Shown here: piece by piece, positions 41,504 to 50,712 of the stretch
Layout: the number at the start of each line of letters is the position of its first letter
Position numbering within the stretch: the first letter of the stretch is position 1
NCBI GenBank assembly: GCA_964608315.1
Contig: CAZSNF010000014.1
Coordinates: 25,628-89,627, forward strand
Source of the DNA: VXPQ01 sp964608315
Lineage (GTDB): Bacteria; Bacteroidota; Rhodothermia; Rhodothermales; VXPQ01
DNA length: 64,000 nt
Direction of reading: 5' to 3'
Program-made: the position numbers and the translations under genes
The notes under the pieces: generated by a model
What the model was told of the DNA's origin: nothing
Database searches by the model: none
The model's input: only the letters and a program-made list of their open reading frames with translations

Positions 41504-42324
41504 ACGCCCGTCTGACGCATATTCGGGATGGGTTATTGCTCGGCGGCCTCCTTCTCATTGCCGGGCTTATCATGCTGACGGCCAACCAGGGCGTCGTGCG
41601 CAGCATGCAGATCGGCGCAATGGAAGCCACTTCGTGGGTGGAAGCGATATACGCGCGGGCGGTTCAGAATTTCAATGCAATCTCTGAAAACAATGTCCTG
41701 CGCGAGCAAAACATCCGGCTTTCCAGTCAGCTTGCGCGATCCCGGGAGGCGCTGGTCGAAAACGAACGGCTCCAGAGGCTTATCGAATATCGCGCCGCAG
41801 CCCCGTACAAACTGCTCCCCGCACACATCGTCAACAAGGATATCACTGGACAGTGGAACTATTTCACGCTCAACGTAGGCGAGGCGGACAGCGTGGAAAA
41901 CCATATGGCCGTCGTCAACGAGCATGGCGTCCTCGGATATACGGCGCTGGTGGGCAAGCAGTACTCGAAAGTAATCTCGTACATCAATACAGAAGTATAT
42001 ATCCCCGCTAAAATCCTTCCTTCGCAAGCCTACGGGATCGTTCGATGGGATGGCGTCCGAACAGATCGATTGCATATTGAATCGGTGGTCAAGAACGAAC
42101 CCGTAGAAACAGGCCAGTTGGTCGTCACGGCAGGGTACAGCGGCATATTTCCGGCAGGCCTCCTGATCGGTTCCATAGATTCTATCGCTGTCAGACCCGG
42201 ACGATACGACCTTAACATATTCATCCGCCCCGCCGCATCCATATCGACGGCGCGGCATGTGTTTGTGGTGCAGGATCGACCAGACCCGGAGCGCATCGAA
42301 TTCGAGCGACAACCCATCCGTTAA
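41500..42324 (+). CDS. mreC: Rod shape-determining protein MreC
   Basis: A 274-residue protein with one N-terminal transmembrane helix (LLLGGLLLIAGLIMLTA), a coiled coil (ENNVLREQNIRLSSQLARSREALVENERLQRLI) and the periplasmic beta domain with VNEHGVLGYTALVGKQYSKV and VVTAGYSGIFPAGLLIGSID. It links MreB inside to penicillin-binding proteins outside. It overlaps mreB by 4 bp. The usual third partner MreD is absent from this window. Confidence 0.94.
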   Translation: MNARLTHIRDGLLLGGLLLIAGLIMLTANQGVVRSMQIGAMEATSWVEAIYARAVQNFNAISENNVLREQNIRLSSQLARSREALVENERLQRLIEYRAAAPYKLLPAHIVNKDITGQWNYFTLNVGEADSVENHMAVVNEHGVLGYTALVGKQYSKVISYINTEVYIPAKILPSQAYGIVRWDGVRTDRLHIESVVKNEPVETGQLVVTAGYSGIFPAGLLIGSIDSIAVRPGRYDLNIFIRPAASISTARHVFVVQDRPDPERIEFERQPIR

Positions 42325-42358
42325 GGAACCCTTGCCTTCCTCCCGGACCCGGATACCT

Positions 42359-43888
42359 ATGGGCGTAAAACGTTTCCTCGTCATGCTGTTGCTGTGCGCC
42401 GCTGCAAGCGGCCCTGCGGCGGCGCAAGAACGCGAGGGGCCTCGCCGCCTCCGCAACGACCTGAATCGCCTGCTGGACGCAGAACGGTTCGAGAACGGAT
42501 TCTGGGGCGTACATGTCCTGGACATTGAAAGCGGACGCACCCTGTACGCCCGCAACGCCGGCAAATCTTTTGTCCCGGCCTCGAACGCCAAACTGTACGT
42601 CACGGCGGCGGCCCTGGATCTGCTGGGCCCGGACTACCGCTTCGAAACCCGCGTGTATATCGACGGCCCCGTGGACGAAAACGGCGCGCTCCAGGGCAAT
42701 GTAATCGTGCGCGGCGGAGCCGACCCCACGCTGGGGGGGCATTACCTCGCCGATTCCGGCGACTGGGACGAGGACATCGATGCACTCGTCGTCTTTCGCG
42801 CCTGGGCGGATTCGCTGCGGGCCGCCGGCGTACGCCGCATTGCAGGCGACGTCATAGGCGACGACGACGTGATCGACGACATACCGCTGGGCGTGAACTG
42901 GTCATGGGACGACGAAACCTGGTATTATTCCGCGCAACTCGGGGGACTGACTTTCCACGACAACGTCATTCATCTGTATGTGAACGGGCAGTCGCCCGGC
43001 ATGCCCGCCACGCTGGCCTGGGAACCGTTGAATACAGGGTATGTGCAGGTCGTCAACCGGACGCGCACGACCGAAGCGGGCACGTCCCTGAAAGAAGGAT
43101 ACCATCGCCTGCGCGGCGGCAACGTGATCGAAGTCTCCTCCACGCTCCCGCCCGGAGCCAGCGAACTCGAAGAAATCACCGTCGAAAACCCCACGGCCTA
43201 TACGGTATACGTGCTGCGGGAAGCGTTGCTGGAATCGGGCATTGCCGTGGCGGGCGACCCCGTGGACGCAGACGCCTTGTCCATCAAGCCTTCGTACGAA
43301 GCGCCCGCGTACCGGCAGGTAGCGACCCATCGTTCCGCGCCCCTTCCGGAAGTAGCCGCCATCGTCAACAAGCCCAGCCAGAATCTGTACGCCGACCTGC
43401 TCATGAAAATGATCGGCGCAGAGCTGCCGCAGGAAGACAGCGACCTTGCGCCGGGGTCGGCGGCCATGGGCGTTCAGGCCGCCATGGAGACATTTGCGCG
43501 GGCGGGCGTCGACACGAGCGCTATCCGGCTGGTGGACGGATCGGGGCTGTCCCGCCTGAATCTCGTTGCTCCGGAAATGACCACGTCGCTGCTGGCCTTC
43601 ATGTGGACGCACCCGAACGAAAGGGCGCGCGACGCCTTTTACGATTCGCTTCCCGTGGCGGGAGAAAGCGGGTCGTTGAAATACCGCCTGCGGCGGGGGG
43701 CCGCAGCGGGAAACATGCGCGGCAAGACAGGCACGCTGACTTTTGCAAGCAGTTTGAGCGGGTATGTGCGGGCCGGCAACGGACGCCTGCTCGCCTTTTC
43801 CATCATGTCCAACCATCATATATGGGGGTCGGGGGACGTCCGGAGGGCGCAGGATGCGATCGTGGAGCGGCTGGCGCAATTCAAATAA
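42359..43888 (+). CDS. dacB: D-alanyl-D-alanine carboxypeptidase/endopeptidase, PBP4 (DacB) family
   Basis: A 509-residue exported peptidase S13. The signal peptide is VKRFLVMLLLCAAASGPAAAQ. Active-site motifs: PASNAKLY (Ser75-x-x-Lys78), LVDGSGLSRLN (SxN-type motif) and GKTGTL (KTG). The inserted domain II (VRGGADPTLGGHYL, GVNWSWDDETWYYSAQ) is typical of PBP4. It trims or opens peptidoglycan cross-links in the periplasm. It comes 35 bp after mreC on the same strand, consistent with a cell-wall operon. Confidence 0.94.
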   Translation: MGVKRFLVMLLLCAAASGPAAAQEREGPRRLRNDLNRLLDAERFENGFWGVHVLDIESGRTLYARNAGKSFVPASNAKLYVTAAALDLLGPDYRFETRVYIDGPVDENGALQGNVIVRGGADPTLGGHYLADSGDWDEDIDALVVFRAWADSLRAAGVRRIAGDVIGDDDVIDDIPLGVNWSWDDETWYYSAQLGGLTFHDNVIHLYVNGQSPGMPATLAWEPLNTGYVQVVNRTRTTEAGTSLKEGYHRLRGGNVIEVSSTLPPGASELEEITVENPTAYTVYVLREALLESGIAVAGDPVDADALSIKPSYEAPAYRQVATHRSAPLPEVAAIVNKPSQNLYADLLMKMIGAELPQEDSDLAPGSAAMGVQAAMETFARAGVDTSAIRLVDGSGLSRLNLVAPEMTTSLLAFMWTHPNERARDAFYDSLPVAGESGSLKYRLRRGAAAGNMRGKTGTLTFASSLSGYVRAGNGRLLAFSIMSNHHIWGSGDVRRAQDAIVERLAQFK

Positions 43889-43951
43889 TCTCCCGCAAGC
43901 GAAAATAATCTGAATCCCTGAACAGAACTTTTCCCGCTTTTTTCCGTCTAC

Positions 43952-44122
43952 TTGAAGATACTCTGGTTAAATCTGCAAAGTTCAGAGGCTTCGAGAGGCG
44001 CTTCACGTCCGCCATGCACCGAATCCGAAGCGTTTACCGCTGCCTTCAACGACGCCGGCGCAATGTCCTGTTCGCAGGAACGCAAAGCGCTGATCGAAGT
44101 AGATTCAATCAGAGTGTCCTTA
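43952..44122 (+). repeat. Dispersed repeat copy R5 (complete, 171 bp, MITE-like)
   Basis: The best complete copy. Left end GAAGATACTCTGGTTAAATC (43952-43971); right end GATTCAATCAGAGTGTCCTT (44102-44121), which read inwards is AAGGACACTCTGATTGAATC, giving imperfect terminal inverted repeats of about 18 bp. The interior carries the CCGAATCCGAAGCGTTTACC block shared with R3 and, inverted, with R6. It occupies most of the 313-bp gap between dacB and hslV. No coding capacity. Confidence 0.8.
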
Positions 44123-44201
44123 AAAATAACGCGACGTATATCAAGGGTGAGTCAGATACGAAAAGAGCATTGTTTCGAGAATCGAACGAAAAACGACCTG
44201 A

Positions 44202-44780
44202 ATGGCATCTGCGAGTGATTCCGCATACCCTCCCCTGCATGGCACAACGGTTCTGGGGCTTCGTCACCGCGGGAAAGTAGTGCTTGGCTCCGATGGGCAG
44301 GCTACCATGAGCAATGTCGTCGTGAAGCATCGCGCGCAGAAGGTGCGCACCCTTTACGACGGCAAAATTCTTGCAGGGTTCGCGGGCGCCACCGCCGATG
44401 CATTCACGCTATTCGAACGCTTCGAGGAAAAACTGCAACAGTATGGCGGAAACGTAACCCGTTCGGCGGTCGAACTGGCCAAGGACTGGCGCACGGACCG
44501 CTATCTCCGACGGCTTGAGGCGCTGCTTGCCGTCGGCGCTCCGGAACGCTTGCTGCTCGTAAGCGGCACGGGAGACGTCATTGAACCGGACGACGAAGTG
44601 GTCGCTATCGGGTCTGGCGGAGCCTATGCGCTGGCCGCCGCCCGGGCCACCCTGCTCCACGCTCGCCATCTCGATGCTCGAAACATTGTTGAACAAGCGC
44701 TTCGTATCGCCGCCGATATTTGCATATACACGAACGATCACCTGTCCGTGCTCGAAATAGACGCAACAGACGCTGGCTAA
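44202..44780 (+). CDS. hslV: ATP-dependent protease HslV (ClpQ), catalytic subunit
   Basis: A 192-residue threonine peptidase. The N-terminal 13 residues are a propeptide; cleavage before HGTTVLGL-type Thr-Thr exposes the nucleophile. Further motifs: VVLGSDGQATMSNVVVK, AGFAGATADAFTLFERFE and VVAIGSGGAYALAAAR. HslV forms a double hexamer that works with the HslU ATPase. hslU is downstream at 46027, but an NYN-domain gene lies between them, which is unusual; in most genomes the two are adjacent. Confidence 0.95.
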   Translation: MASASDSAYPPLHGTTVLGLRHRGKVVLGSDGQATMSNVVVKHRAQKVRTLYDGKILAGFAGATADAFTLFERFEEKLQQYGGNVTRSAVELAKDWRTDRYLRRLEALLAVGAPERLLLVSGTGDVIEPDDEVVAIGSGGAYALAAARATLLHARHLDARNIVEQALRIAADICIYTNDHLSVLEIDATDAG

Positions 44781-44857
44781 AGGAAAGCGGGCGAACCGCG
44801 CCGGACGCCGACGCAAATTCCCCCAAATATTTTTATAACCAACACACTGTTGATACC

Positions 44858-45988
44858 ATGACCGATACGAAAAAAGCAAACCAGCCCGCCGGAAGCGCCG
44901 CGCTTTTTGTCGATTACGACGATCTGCACCGAAATCTGGCCCGCCTTACCCGCAACGAAAGCACCGCCGTAAAGGTGGTCGAGGAAATGATCGACACGCT
45001 CCGGGATAACGTACCCATGGAGCAGGGCCCCATCGCAGAAACGCGCGCGTACGGCGATTTCGCTTCCCTCCGGGCTGGAAACCAGGCCAAAGACATGCTC
45101 TACATGAAGGGCATCGAAACCCGCTATGCGCCGAGCGCAAACCGGGAAAGCACCATTGAATTGCAGATTGGCGTAGACGCCATGGACTTGCTCCACAAAC
45201 GCCCGGATATTACCAGCCTCGTGCTGCTCAGCGGGCAGCGCTTGTACCTTCCGCTTGTGCAGGCTTTTCGGAAATACGGACGCAACATTCGGGTCGCCGG
45301 GCTTGCCGACCCTGCTTCTCCGACGCATGTTTTTTCCGGCGGGGGCGACTGGTTTCTGTCGGCCCGCGAGTTGCTGAGCGCGTCGGCGCAGGAATTTCTG
45401 AACGCGCCTTTTTCCGCCTCGCCCGTCCGCAGCAACGCGCCGCCCGCACAACGCAGGGCCCGCATCGCCCCGGCGCCTCCGGTCGAACGCAAGCCCCGGA
45501 CTGCGCCGCCGAACATGGGGCCGCTCGAGGAGCTGGACGATCCGATCCTGGTCCGTACGCTGGAAATCATCGACGATCATTTCGGGCAATACGACGAAGT
45601 ATATCTGACCCCGCTGCTTCGGAAACTCTCCGACCTCGTGGACGAGCGCCGGTACGACCCGAAAAATCTCATCAGCGACCTGGAAGAGCGGCAAGCGGTG
45701 CGGCTTGAAAAACGCAGCGGCTTCCCGCATGATTACACAGTGCTCATCCTCGACGAACGGCACCCGACCGTGGAACGCATTTTGTCCGGCAAGCAACGCA
45801 GCGCAAGTCGCCCGGATGCTTTCGCCGCGTCTTCTTCCTGGCGCTACGACGAGGACGCCTCTGACGACGTCGAGGACAATGGCCGTATCGACAACGACCA
45901 GGACAGCGATTCCGGGGATTACAACGAAGATGCGTTCGATTACGACGAATACGACGAATACGATCGGGACCTCGGCGCCAGCGCCTGA
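44858..45988 (+). CDS. NYN (PIN-like) domain protein with degenerate active site and acidic tail
   Basis: A 376-residue protein from ATG 44858. Residues about 12-165 resemble the NYN/LabA-like fold: AALFVDYDDLHRNL (Asp19), TIELQIGVDAMDLL (Asp107, Asp110) and SLVLLSGQRLYLPLVQAF, in which the usual SGDSDF metal-binding Asp is replaced by Gln127. A proline-rich linker (about 195-225) leads to a winged-helix-like region of the LOTUS/OST-HTH kind (ILVRTLEIIDDHFGQYDEVY, LLRKLSDLVDERRYD). The last 45 residues are an acidic Asp/Tyr-rich tail. If the Asp loss is real it may bind rather than cut RNA. It lies between hslV and hslU in one transcript. Confidence 0.75.
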   Translation: MTDTKKANQPAGSAALFVDYDDLHRNLARLTRNESTAVKVVEEMIDTLRDNVPMEQGPIAETRAYGDFASLRAGNQAKDMLYMKGIETRYAPSANRESTIELQIGVDAMDLLHKRPDITSLVLLSGQRLYLPLVQAFRKYGRNIRVAGLADPASPTHVFSGGGDWFLSARELLSASAQEFLNAPFSASPVRSNAPPAQRRARIAPAPPVERKPRTAPPNMGPLEELDDPILVRTLEIIDDHFGQYDEVYLTPLLRKLSDLVDERRYDPKNLISDLEERQAVRLEKRSGFPHDYTVLILDERHPTVERILSGKQRSASRPDAFAASSSWRYDEDASDDVEDNGRIDNDQDSDSGDYNEDAFDYDEYDEYDRDLGASA

Positions 45989-46026
45989 GGCGCGCGACGT
46001 CCGAAGAGCCTGCGAACGGAGCCCTT

Positions 46027-47451
46027 ATGCATAGCACGACCACAACGATCTGCAAGCCCGGAGAGATGACTCCCCGGGAAATCGTGACGGAGCTCGACAA
46101 GTATATCGTCGGGCAGCAAGACGCCAAGAAAAACGTGGCGATCGCACTGAGGAATCGCTGGAGGAGACGAAATGCGGCGAAGGAAATACGCGACGAAATC
46201 ATTCCGAACAATATCCTGATGATCGGCCCGACCGGCGTTGGGAAAACGGAGATCGCGCGGCGGCTCGCCAGACTGTCCGGAGCGCCCTTCATCAAGGTGG
46301 AGGCCACCAAGTTTACGGAGGTCGGCTACGTAGGACGCGACGTAGACAGTATGATCCGGGACCTCGTCGATATCGCCATCAATATGGTGCGCGAGGAGCA
46401 GACCGAGACGCTCAGGGAACGCGCGCAGGATCTCGCCGGGGAGCGCATTCTGGATATTCTCGTCCCCATGCCGCTCAAGTCGGGAACGGCGGCGGTCAGA
46501 GGCGCTTTCGCCGTGCAGCAGTCCGAAAGCAACGGAGAAAATCCCGACGATAGCGAAGACGATTCGGTGCGCCGAACGCGGGAAAAATTCCGCAAAAAAC
46601 TGGAAGCGGGCGACCTGGAGGATCGGGAAATAGAGATAGAAGCCGCCTCGGACAATACGCCCATGGTGCAGGTCTTCGGTCCTATGGGAATGGAAGAGAT
46701 GGGAATGAATCTCCAGGATATTTTCGGCGAAATGGGCAACCGGAAGCGGAAAAAGCGCCGGGTGAAAATTTCCGAGGCCCGCGATATCCTGTCGAAAGAA
46801 GAAGCGCAAAAGTTGATCGACATGGACAAGGCCAAGCGGGAAGCGATCGAACGCGTGGAAAACTCCGGCATTGTCTTTATCGACGAAATCGACAAGGTGG
46901 CGGGGCGCAGCGGGAAACGAGGCGGCCCGGACGTGTCCCGGGAAGGCGTACAGCGGGATTTGCTCCCCATGGTTGAAGGATCCAATGTGACCACAAAGCA
47001 CGGCATGGTGAAAACGGATCATATCCTCTTTATTGCAGGCGGCGCCTTCCATGTCTCGAAACCCAGCGACCTGATCCCGGAAATGCAGGGCCGTTTTCCG
47101 ATCCGGGTCGAACTGCAAAGCCTGGACGAGGAAGATTTCTACCGGATTCTCACGGAACCGAGAAACGCGCTTCTCAAACAGTACGCGGCGCTTCTTGCTT
47201 CCGAAAACGTACGCATCGAATTCTCGGACAGCGCCGTGCGCCGCATCGCCGCCGTAGCCGCCCAGGTAAACGCCGACGTGGAAAATATAGGCGCGCGGCG
47301 GCTGCACACGATCCTGACCACATTGCTCGAAGACATTCTTTTCGAGACGCCCGATACGCAGCGGACCGAAATTCTGGTCGACGAGGAGATGGTGAACGAC
47401 ACGCTGAATTCAGTAGTCGAGAACCGGGACCTCAGTCAATATATTCTGTAA
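46027..47451 (+). CDS. hslU: ATP-dependent protease ATPase subunit HslU (ClpY)
   Basis: A 474-residue AAA+ unfoldase. Visible: TPREIVTELDKYIVGQQDAKKNVAIALRNR in the N-terminal domain, GPTGVGKTEIARRLARL (Walker A, residues 67-74), TKFTEVGYVGRDVDSMIRDL (pore loop GYVG), the intermediate I domain (about 130-250, charged, with GMEEMGMNLQDIFGEM), VFIDEIDKVA (Walker B), FIAGGAFHVSKPSDLIPEMQGRFPIRVEL (sensor 1, Arg finger) and NIGARRLHTIL (sensor 2). The C-terminal SQYIL is the tail that inserts into HslV. It is complete. A repeat (R6) begins at its stop codon. Confidence 0.96.
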   Translation: MHSTTTTICKPGEMTPREIVTELDKYIVGQQDAKKNVAIALRNRWRRRNAAKEIRDEIIPNNILMIGPTGVGKTEIARRLARLSGAPFIKVEATKFTEVGYVGRDVDSMIRDLVDIAINMVREEQTETLRERAQDLAGERILDILVPMPLKSGTAAVRGAFAVQQSESNGENPDDSEDDSVRRTREKFRKKLEAGDLEDREIEIEAASDNTPMVQVFGPMGMEEMGMNLQDIFGEMGNRKRKKRRVKISEARDILSKEEAQKLIDMDKAKREAIERVENSGIVFIDEIDKVAGRSGKRGGPDVSREGVQRDLLPMVEGSNVTTKHGMVKTDHILFIAGGAFHVSKPSDLIPEMQGRFPIRVELQSLDEEDFYRILTEPRNALLKQYAALLASENVRIEFSDSAVRRIAAVAAQVNADVENIGARRLHTILTTLLEDILFETPDTQRTEILVDEEMVNDTLNSVVENRDLSQYIL

Positions 47452-47605
47452 AGGATACGCTGATCAAAACCACTTCGCTCAGCGCGTCGCGTTCGTACGC
47501 AAAGGACATCATGATTTCCTTGTTGAAATCAGCAGAAGCCACTGCGGATTCGGTGCGTCGCGGTTGTGACGCGCCCTTCGGGAAACTGCGAGGGATACGT
47601 TATCT
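47449..47605 (-). repeat. Dispersed repeat copy R6, abutting hslU
   Basis: AAAGGATACGCTGATCAAAA starts within the hslU stop codon. The following sequence (TTCGCTCAGCGCGTCGCGTT, GCGGATTCGGTGCGTCGCGG, GACGCGCCCTTCGGGAAACT) matches the reverse complement of R5, and it ends near GGGATACGTTATC. It fills the gap to the next gene and may act as the 3' end of the hslVU transcript. Confidence 0.65.
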
Positions 47606-47635
47606 GTGTCATTCCTCGTTACGCGGGGCCGCCGC

Positions 47636-48613
47636 ATGACCCGCGCCCGCCCGGACCATGCCCCGCCTGCGCAGCACGCCGAGGCCGAACGCTGGAACGC
47701 ATTGCGCCAAGCCGCCGCCTTGCGTACGCCGTTCGCGCGCCTCGACTATGTACGCACCGTCGCCTCCGCAGCAAGATGGCGCCTCGGCGTACACATCGTT
47801 TCCGGCGAACAGCACGACCTGGCGGGCGCTGCGGTTACCTGGAAGCGGCGCGGCCCCTGGCGCGAAGCCATCGTGCCGCCGTTTACGCCGTTCTCGGCGG
47901 TGCTTCTTCGCAACCCCCCGGACGCTTCCGACGTCCACGCGCGAACAACGCCGCTGGAATCCCTGCTGGCCGAACTGGAAACCGGATACGACCGCGTACA
48001 CATGCATCTGAGCCCGGAATACGCGGACGTCCGCCCCGCCCAGTGGCGCGGATGGACCGCCCGCCCGCTGTATACGTACCGACTGCGCACCGCCGACGGG
48101 CCGGAAACATGGTCGAAAGGAACCGCGCGAACCTTTCAGACCGGAAAAGACGCCTACGACCTGCTCGAAGGCAACGAAACCGGCCGATACGCCGTCCGAC
48201 TGGCCGAAACAAGCTATGCGCGGCAACGCCGGAACATTCCCCTCGGCGGCAATGCGCTTGCGACGCTCGTGCAACGCGCCGAGCGAATCGGGCTCGCTTC
48301 CTCCTTTGCCGTACGCCATCGGGACAGCGGAGCGATCCATGCCGCCGCGGCGGTCATTCGGTCGGACCGACAGGCCTACTATTGGGTAACGGGCAGCGTT
48401 CCCGGGCCGTCCATGACCGTACTGCTTGGAAAAATGCTCCCGAATCTGCATGCTTCCGGCATTGACATGTTCGACCTGATGGGAGCCAATACGCCCGGCG
48501 TCGCCGAATTCAAGCGACGCTTCGGCGCCAGGCTCAAGCCATACTACCGCATCGGATTCTGCAAAAAACCCATGTTGCAGTGGCTTGCCGGGCTTCGGGA
48601 AAAGAGCGCATAG
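47636..48613 (+). CDS. GNAT/FemAB-like acyltransferase (BioF2-like)
   Basis: A 325-residue protein from ATG 47636. The C-terminal half has the GNAT Acetyltransf_6-type pattern: ASSFAVRHRDSGAIHAAAAVI, DRQAYYWVTGSVPG, MTVLLGKMLPNLHASGIDMFDLMGAN and AEFKRRFGARLKPYY, with the final KxxFGxxLxPYY common in FemAB-like proteins. The N-terminal half (FARLDYVRTVAS, AGAAVTWKRRGPWREAIVPPFTPFS) fits the first of two GNAT folds. It is followed by a polysaccharide flippase, so transfer of an acyl or aminoacyl group to a surface glycan or its precursor is plausible. Confidence 0.75.
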   Translation: MTRARPDHAPPAQHAEAERWNALRQAAALRTPFARLDYVRTVASAARWRLGVHIVSGEQHDLAGAAVTWKRRGPWREAIVPPFTPFSAVLLRNPPDASDVHARTTPLESLLAELETGYDRVHMHLSPEYADVRPAQWRGWTARPLYTYRLRTADGPETWSKGTARTFQTGKDAYDLLEGNETGRYAVRLAETSYARQRRNIPLGGNALATLVQRAERIGLASSFAVRHRDSGAIHAAAAVIRSDRQAYYWVTGSVPGPSMTVLLGKMLPNLHASGIDMFDLMGANTPGVAEFKRRFGARLKPYYRIGFCKKPMLQWLAGLREKSA

Positions 48614-48676
48614 CGCGTCGCGCAACCTGTCCATGCGCCCGTCAGGCAGGCACACAAATATCCTCAAGGAAACGAC

Positions 48677-50176
48677 ATGCATAAGCTGCGGGCGCGGATC
48701 GCACAGATGTACGCGAAAGAGGGGTCCCGAGGACCGGTCGTTACCCTGCTTTCCGGTACGGCGGTCACGCTCGTCATTTCGTACCTGGCGCTCCCGGTGC
48801 TTACCCGGTTGTTCACGGACGAAGCCTTTGGCGTTTCAGACTATTTCGTGACCATTGTGAGCGTCCTCGCAGCGTTTGCCGCCTTCCGGTACGACGATGC
48901 GGTCATGCTGCCCGCCAGCGACAAGAAAGCAGGCGTCGTCCTGTGGCTGACCGGCCTCCTCTCGATGGGCACTGTGACGGTCGTAGCGATCGCCTCATTA
49001 TGGAGCGAAGAAATCGCCGCCCTGCTGGGGCTTCCTGAAATCGCGCCCTGGCTGTGGCTGGTGGCGCCCGTTTTGCTGCTCATCCGGTTCGGGAGGCTCG
49101 CCGAAGCATGGCTTGCCCGTAAACGGGCGTTTCGCACGATTACCGGCGCCGAAGCCACCAACAAGATAGGCATTCTGGCCAGCCGCATCGGGCTTGGGGC
49201 AACCACGAACCTGGGGGCAGGCGGACTGATTGGCGGATTCATCGCCGGACAGGCGGCATGGGCGGCCTGGTTCGCGGCGGCGCTGCTCCGTCGCGCCGAA
49301 GCGACAAGAGCATGGCGGCCTTCAATGAGCGAACTCCGATCCACCGCCCGGCGCTACCGGCGGTTTCCCCTGTACGCCACCCCCTCCTCGCTGCTGAACA
49401 CCGTCCTCGGACGGCTTCCCGTGCTGCTGTTGCCTGTATATTTCGGATGGGACGTAACAGGCCTGTACGGGCGCGCCTTCGCCGCGCTGGCGATCCCGCT
49501 AAGTTTTATCGGAACGGCGGTGGCGCAGGTTTTTTTCGTGGACGGCGCGCGAGCCTATCGGGAAAACCGACTGGCCGGTTTTACGAAAAACGTACACGCC
49601 CGACTGGTGATGGTCGGGATGTTTCCCTGCATGCTGCTTATCGCCGCCGGGCCGGAATTGTTTGCTTTCGTCTTCGGGGCCAACTGGCGCATAGCCGGCG
49701 TCTACGAACAATATCTTGCCTGCTGGTTCTTTCTGAGCGCCGTCGCATCTCCGCTCACGCGACTCTTCGATATCCTCGAATTGCAGCGTGCGGAACTGGC
49801 GATCAGCATCGGATCGTTCCTGCTGCTCGGCGGCGCCCTGGTCTGGGGAGGAATCGCCGACAATATTCTGTTTGCGATGGCCCTGATGGCTATCGCCGGA
49901 TCGGCGGGACGTATTTTTCAGCTGGGCGCCATGCTGAAATACGCCGGCGTCTCCCTGCGAGACGCCGGAAGCGCCTATGTGCGCTATGCACTGATTGCGC
50001 TGCCCCTGATAGCGTGCGTTTGGCTAACCCGCAACATATGGCCGACATGGGCTACGGCGCTCGCAGCAATGACCGCCGGCGCGATCTACTTCGGCTTCAT
50101 CGCATGGCGGGAAAAAATATGGCCCGGCGCAAATATGCCCCCGCCTGCAAGCGACCAGAGCGAACCAGACAAATAA
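48677..50176 (+). CDS. Polysaccharide/oligosaccharide flippase (Wzx-like, MOP superfamily)
   Basis: A 499-residue integral membrane protein with about 12-14 hydrophobic segments. It begins VVTLLSGTAVTLVISYLALPVLTRLFTDEAFGVSDYF, the usual start of Wzx-type transporters, and has RYDDAVMLP, LLNTVLGRLPVLLLPVYFGWDVTGLYGRAFA and QVFFVDGARAY in the typical places. It should move lipid-linked oligosaccharides across the inner membrane for O-antigen or exopolysaccharide assembly. It follows the acyltransferase gene by about 60 bp; together they form a small surface-polysaccharide unit. Confidence 0.88.
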   Translation: MHKLRARIAQMYAKEGSRGPVVTLLSGTAVTLVISYLALPVLTRLFTDEAFGVSDYFVTIVSVLAAFAAFRYDDAVMLPASDKKAGVVLWLTGLLSMGTVTVVAIASLWSEEIAALLGLPEIAPWLWLVAPVLLLIRFGRLAEAWLARKRAFRTITGAEATNKIGILASRIGLGATTNLGAGGLIGGFIAGQAAWAAWFAAALLRRAEATRAWRPSMSELRSTARRYRRFPLYATPSSLLNTVLGRLPVLLLPVYFGWDVTGLYGRAFAALAIPLSFIGTAVAQVFFVDGARAYRENRLAGFTKNVHARLVMVGMFPCMLLIAAGPELFAFVFGANWRIAGVYEQYLACWFFLSAVASPLTRLFDILELQRAELAISIGSFLLLGGALVWGGIADNILFAMALMAIAGSAGRIFQLGAMLKYAGVSLRDAGSAYVRYALIALPLIACVWLTRNIWPTWATALAAMTAGAIYFGFIAWREKIWPGANMPPPASDQSEPDK

Positions 50177-50208
50177 TCTGCAAACAATCCCGTCGCAGGA
50201 ACGCAACG

Positions 50209-50712
50209 TTACAATATGGAGCGAAACGTCGGCGGCAATTCGTCCTCCCCGGCAGGGACCGGCTCCGAAGCTTCGGATCCCGCTCCTTCCGTCCCGCAAT
50301 GCGCGTCGAACGCATGAACCAGATCGCCGGCGATCGCGCTGGCGCTGCGCCCCTCTATCTGGCGACGCTCCATGACATGCACCGGTTCGCCTTCCTTCAG
50401 CAGCGCTACGAATGGCGACGAGGGCGGAATGCCCGCAAGATATTCGCGCAAACGAGCCGTAGCATCAAGATCCTGACCGGCGAACACCGTGACTTTGCGG
50501 TCGGGCTGCACGGGATGGCGAAGCGCCATGGCGATGGCCGGGCGGGCGCTTGACGCAGCGCAGCCGCAGATCGTGTTGATAACGACCAGCGTGGTTCCCT
50601 GCTTGCTTTCGTCAAGCGCCTTCTCTACTGCCTCTGCGTCGAGCAATTCTTCAATCCCCAGTTGCGTGAGTTCGCGCCGCATGGGCGTTACAAGGGCTTC
50701 GGGATAGGGCAT
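50209..50712 (-). CDS. Bacilliredoxin (BrxA/BrxB family)
   Basis: A 167-residue thioredoxin-fold protein. It begins YPEALVTPMRRELTQLGIEEL, typical of BrxA/B, and has the CXC-type active site VVINTICGCAASSARPAI, VTVFAGQDLDATARLREY, and FVALLKEGEPVHVMERRQIEGRSA. Family members reduce bacillithiol mixed disulfides on proteins. It is convergent with the flippase gene. The last 30 residues are a variable acidic tail. It has nothing to do with BREX phage defence despite the gene name. Confidence 0.92.
   Translation of the reverse strand: MPYPEALVTPMRRELTQLGIEELLDAEAVEKALDESKQGTTLVVINTICGCAASSARPAIAMALRHPVQPDRKVTVFAGQDLDATARLREYLAGIPPSSPFVALLKEGEPVHVMERRQIEGRSASAIAGDLVHAFDAHCGTEGAGSEASEPVPAGEDELPPTFRSIL

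Noticed and set aside
50209..50712. BREX phage-defence link of a BrxA/BrxB-like protein
   Set aside because: The ICGCA motif and thioredoxin fold identify a bacilliredoxin; BREX BrxA/BrxB are unrelated proteins that share the name.
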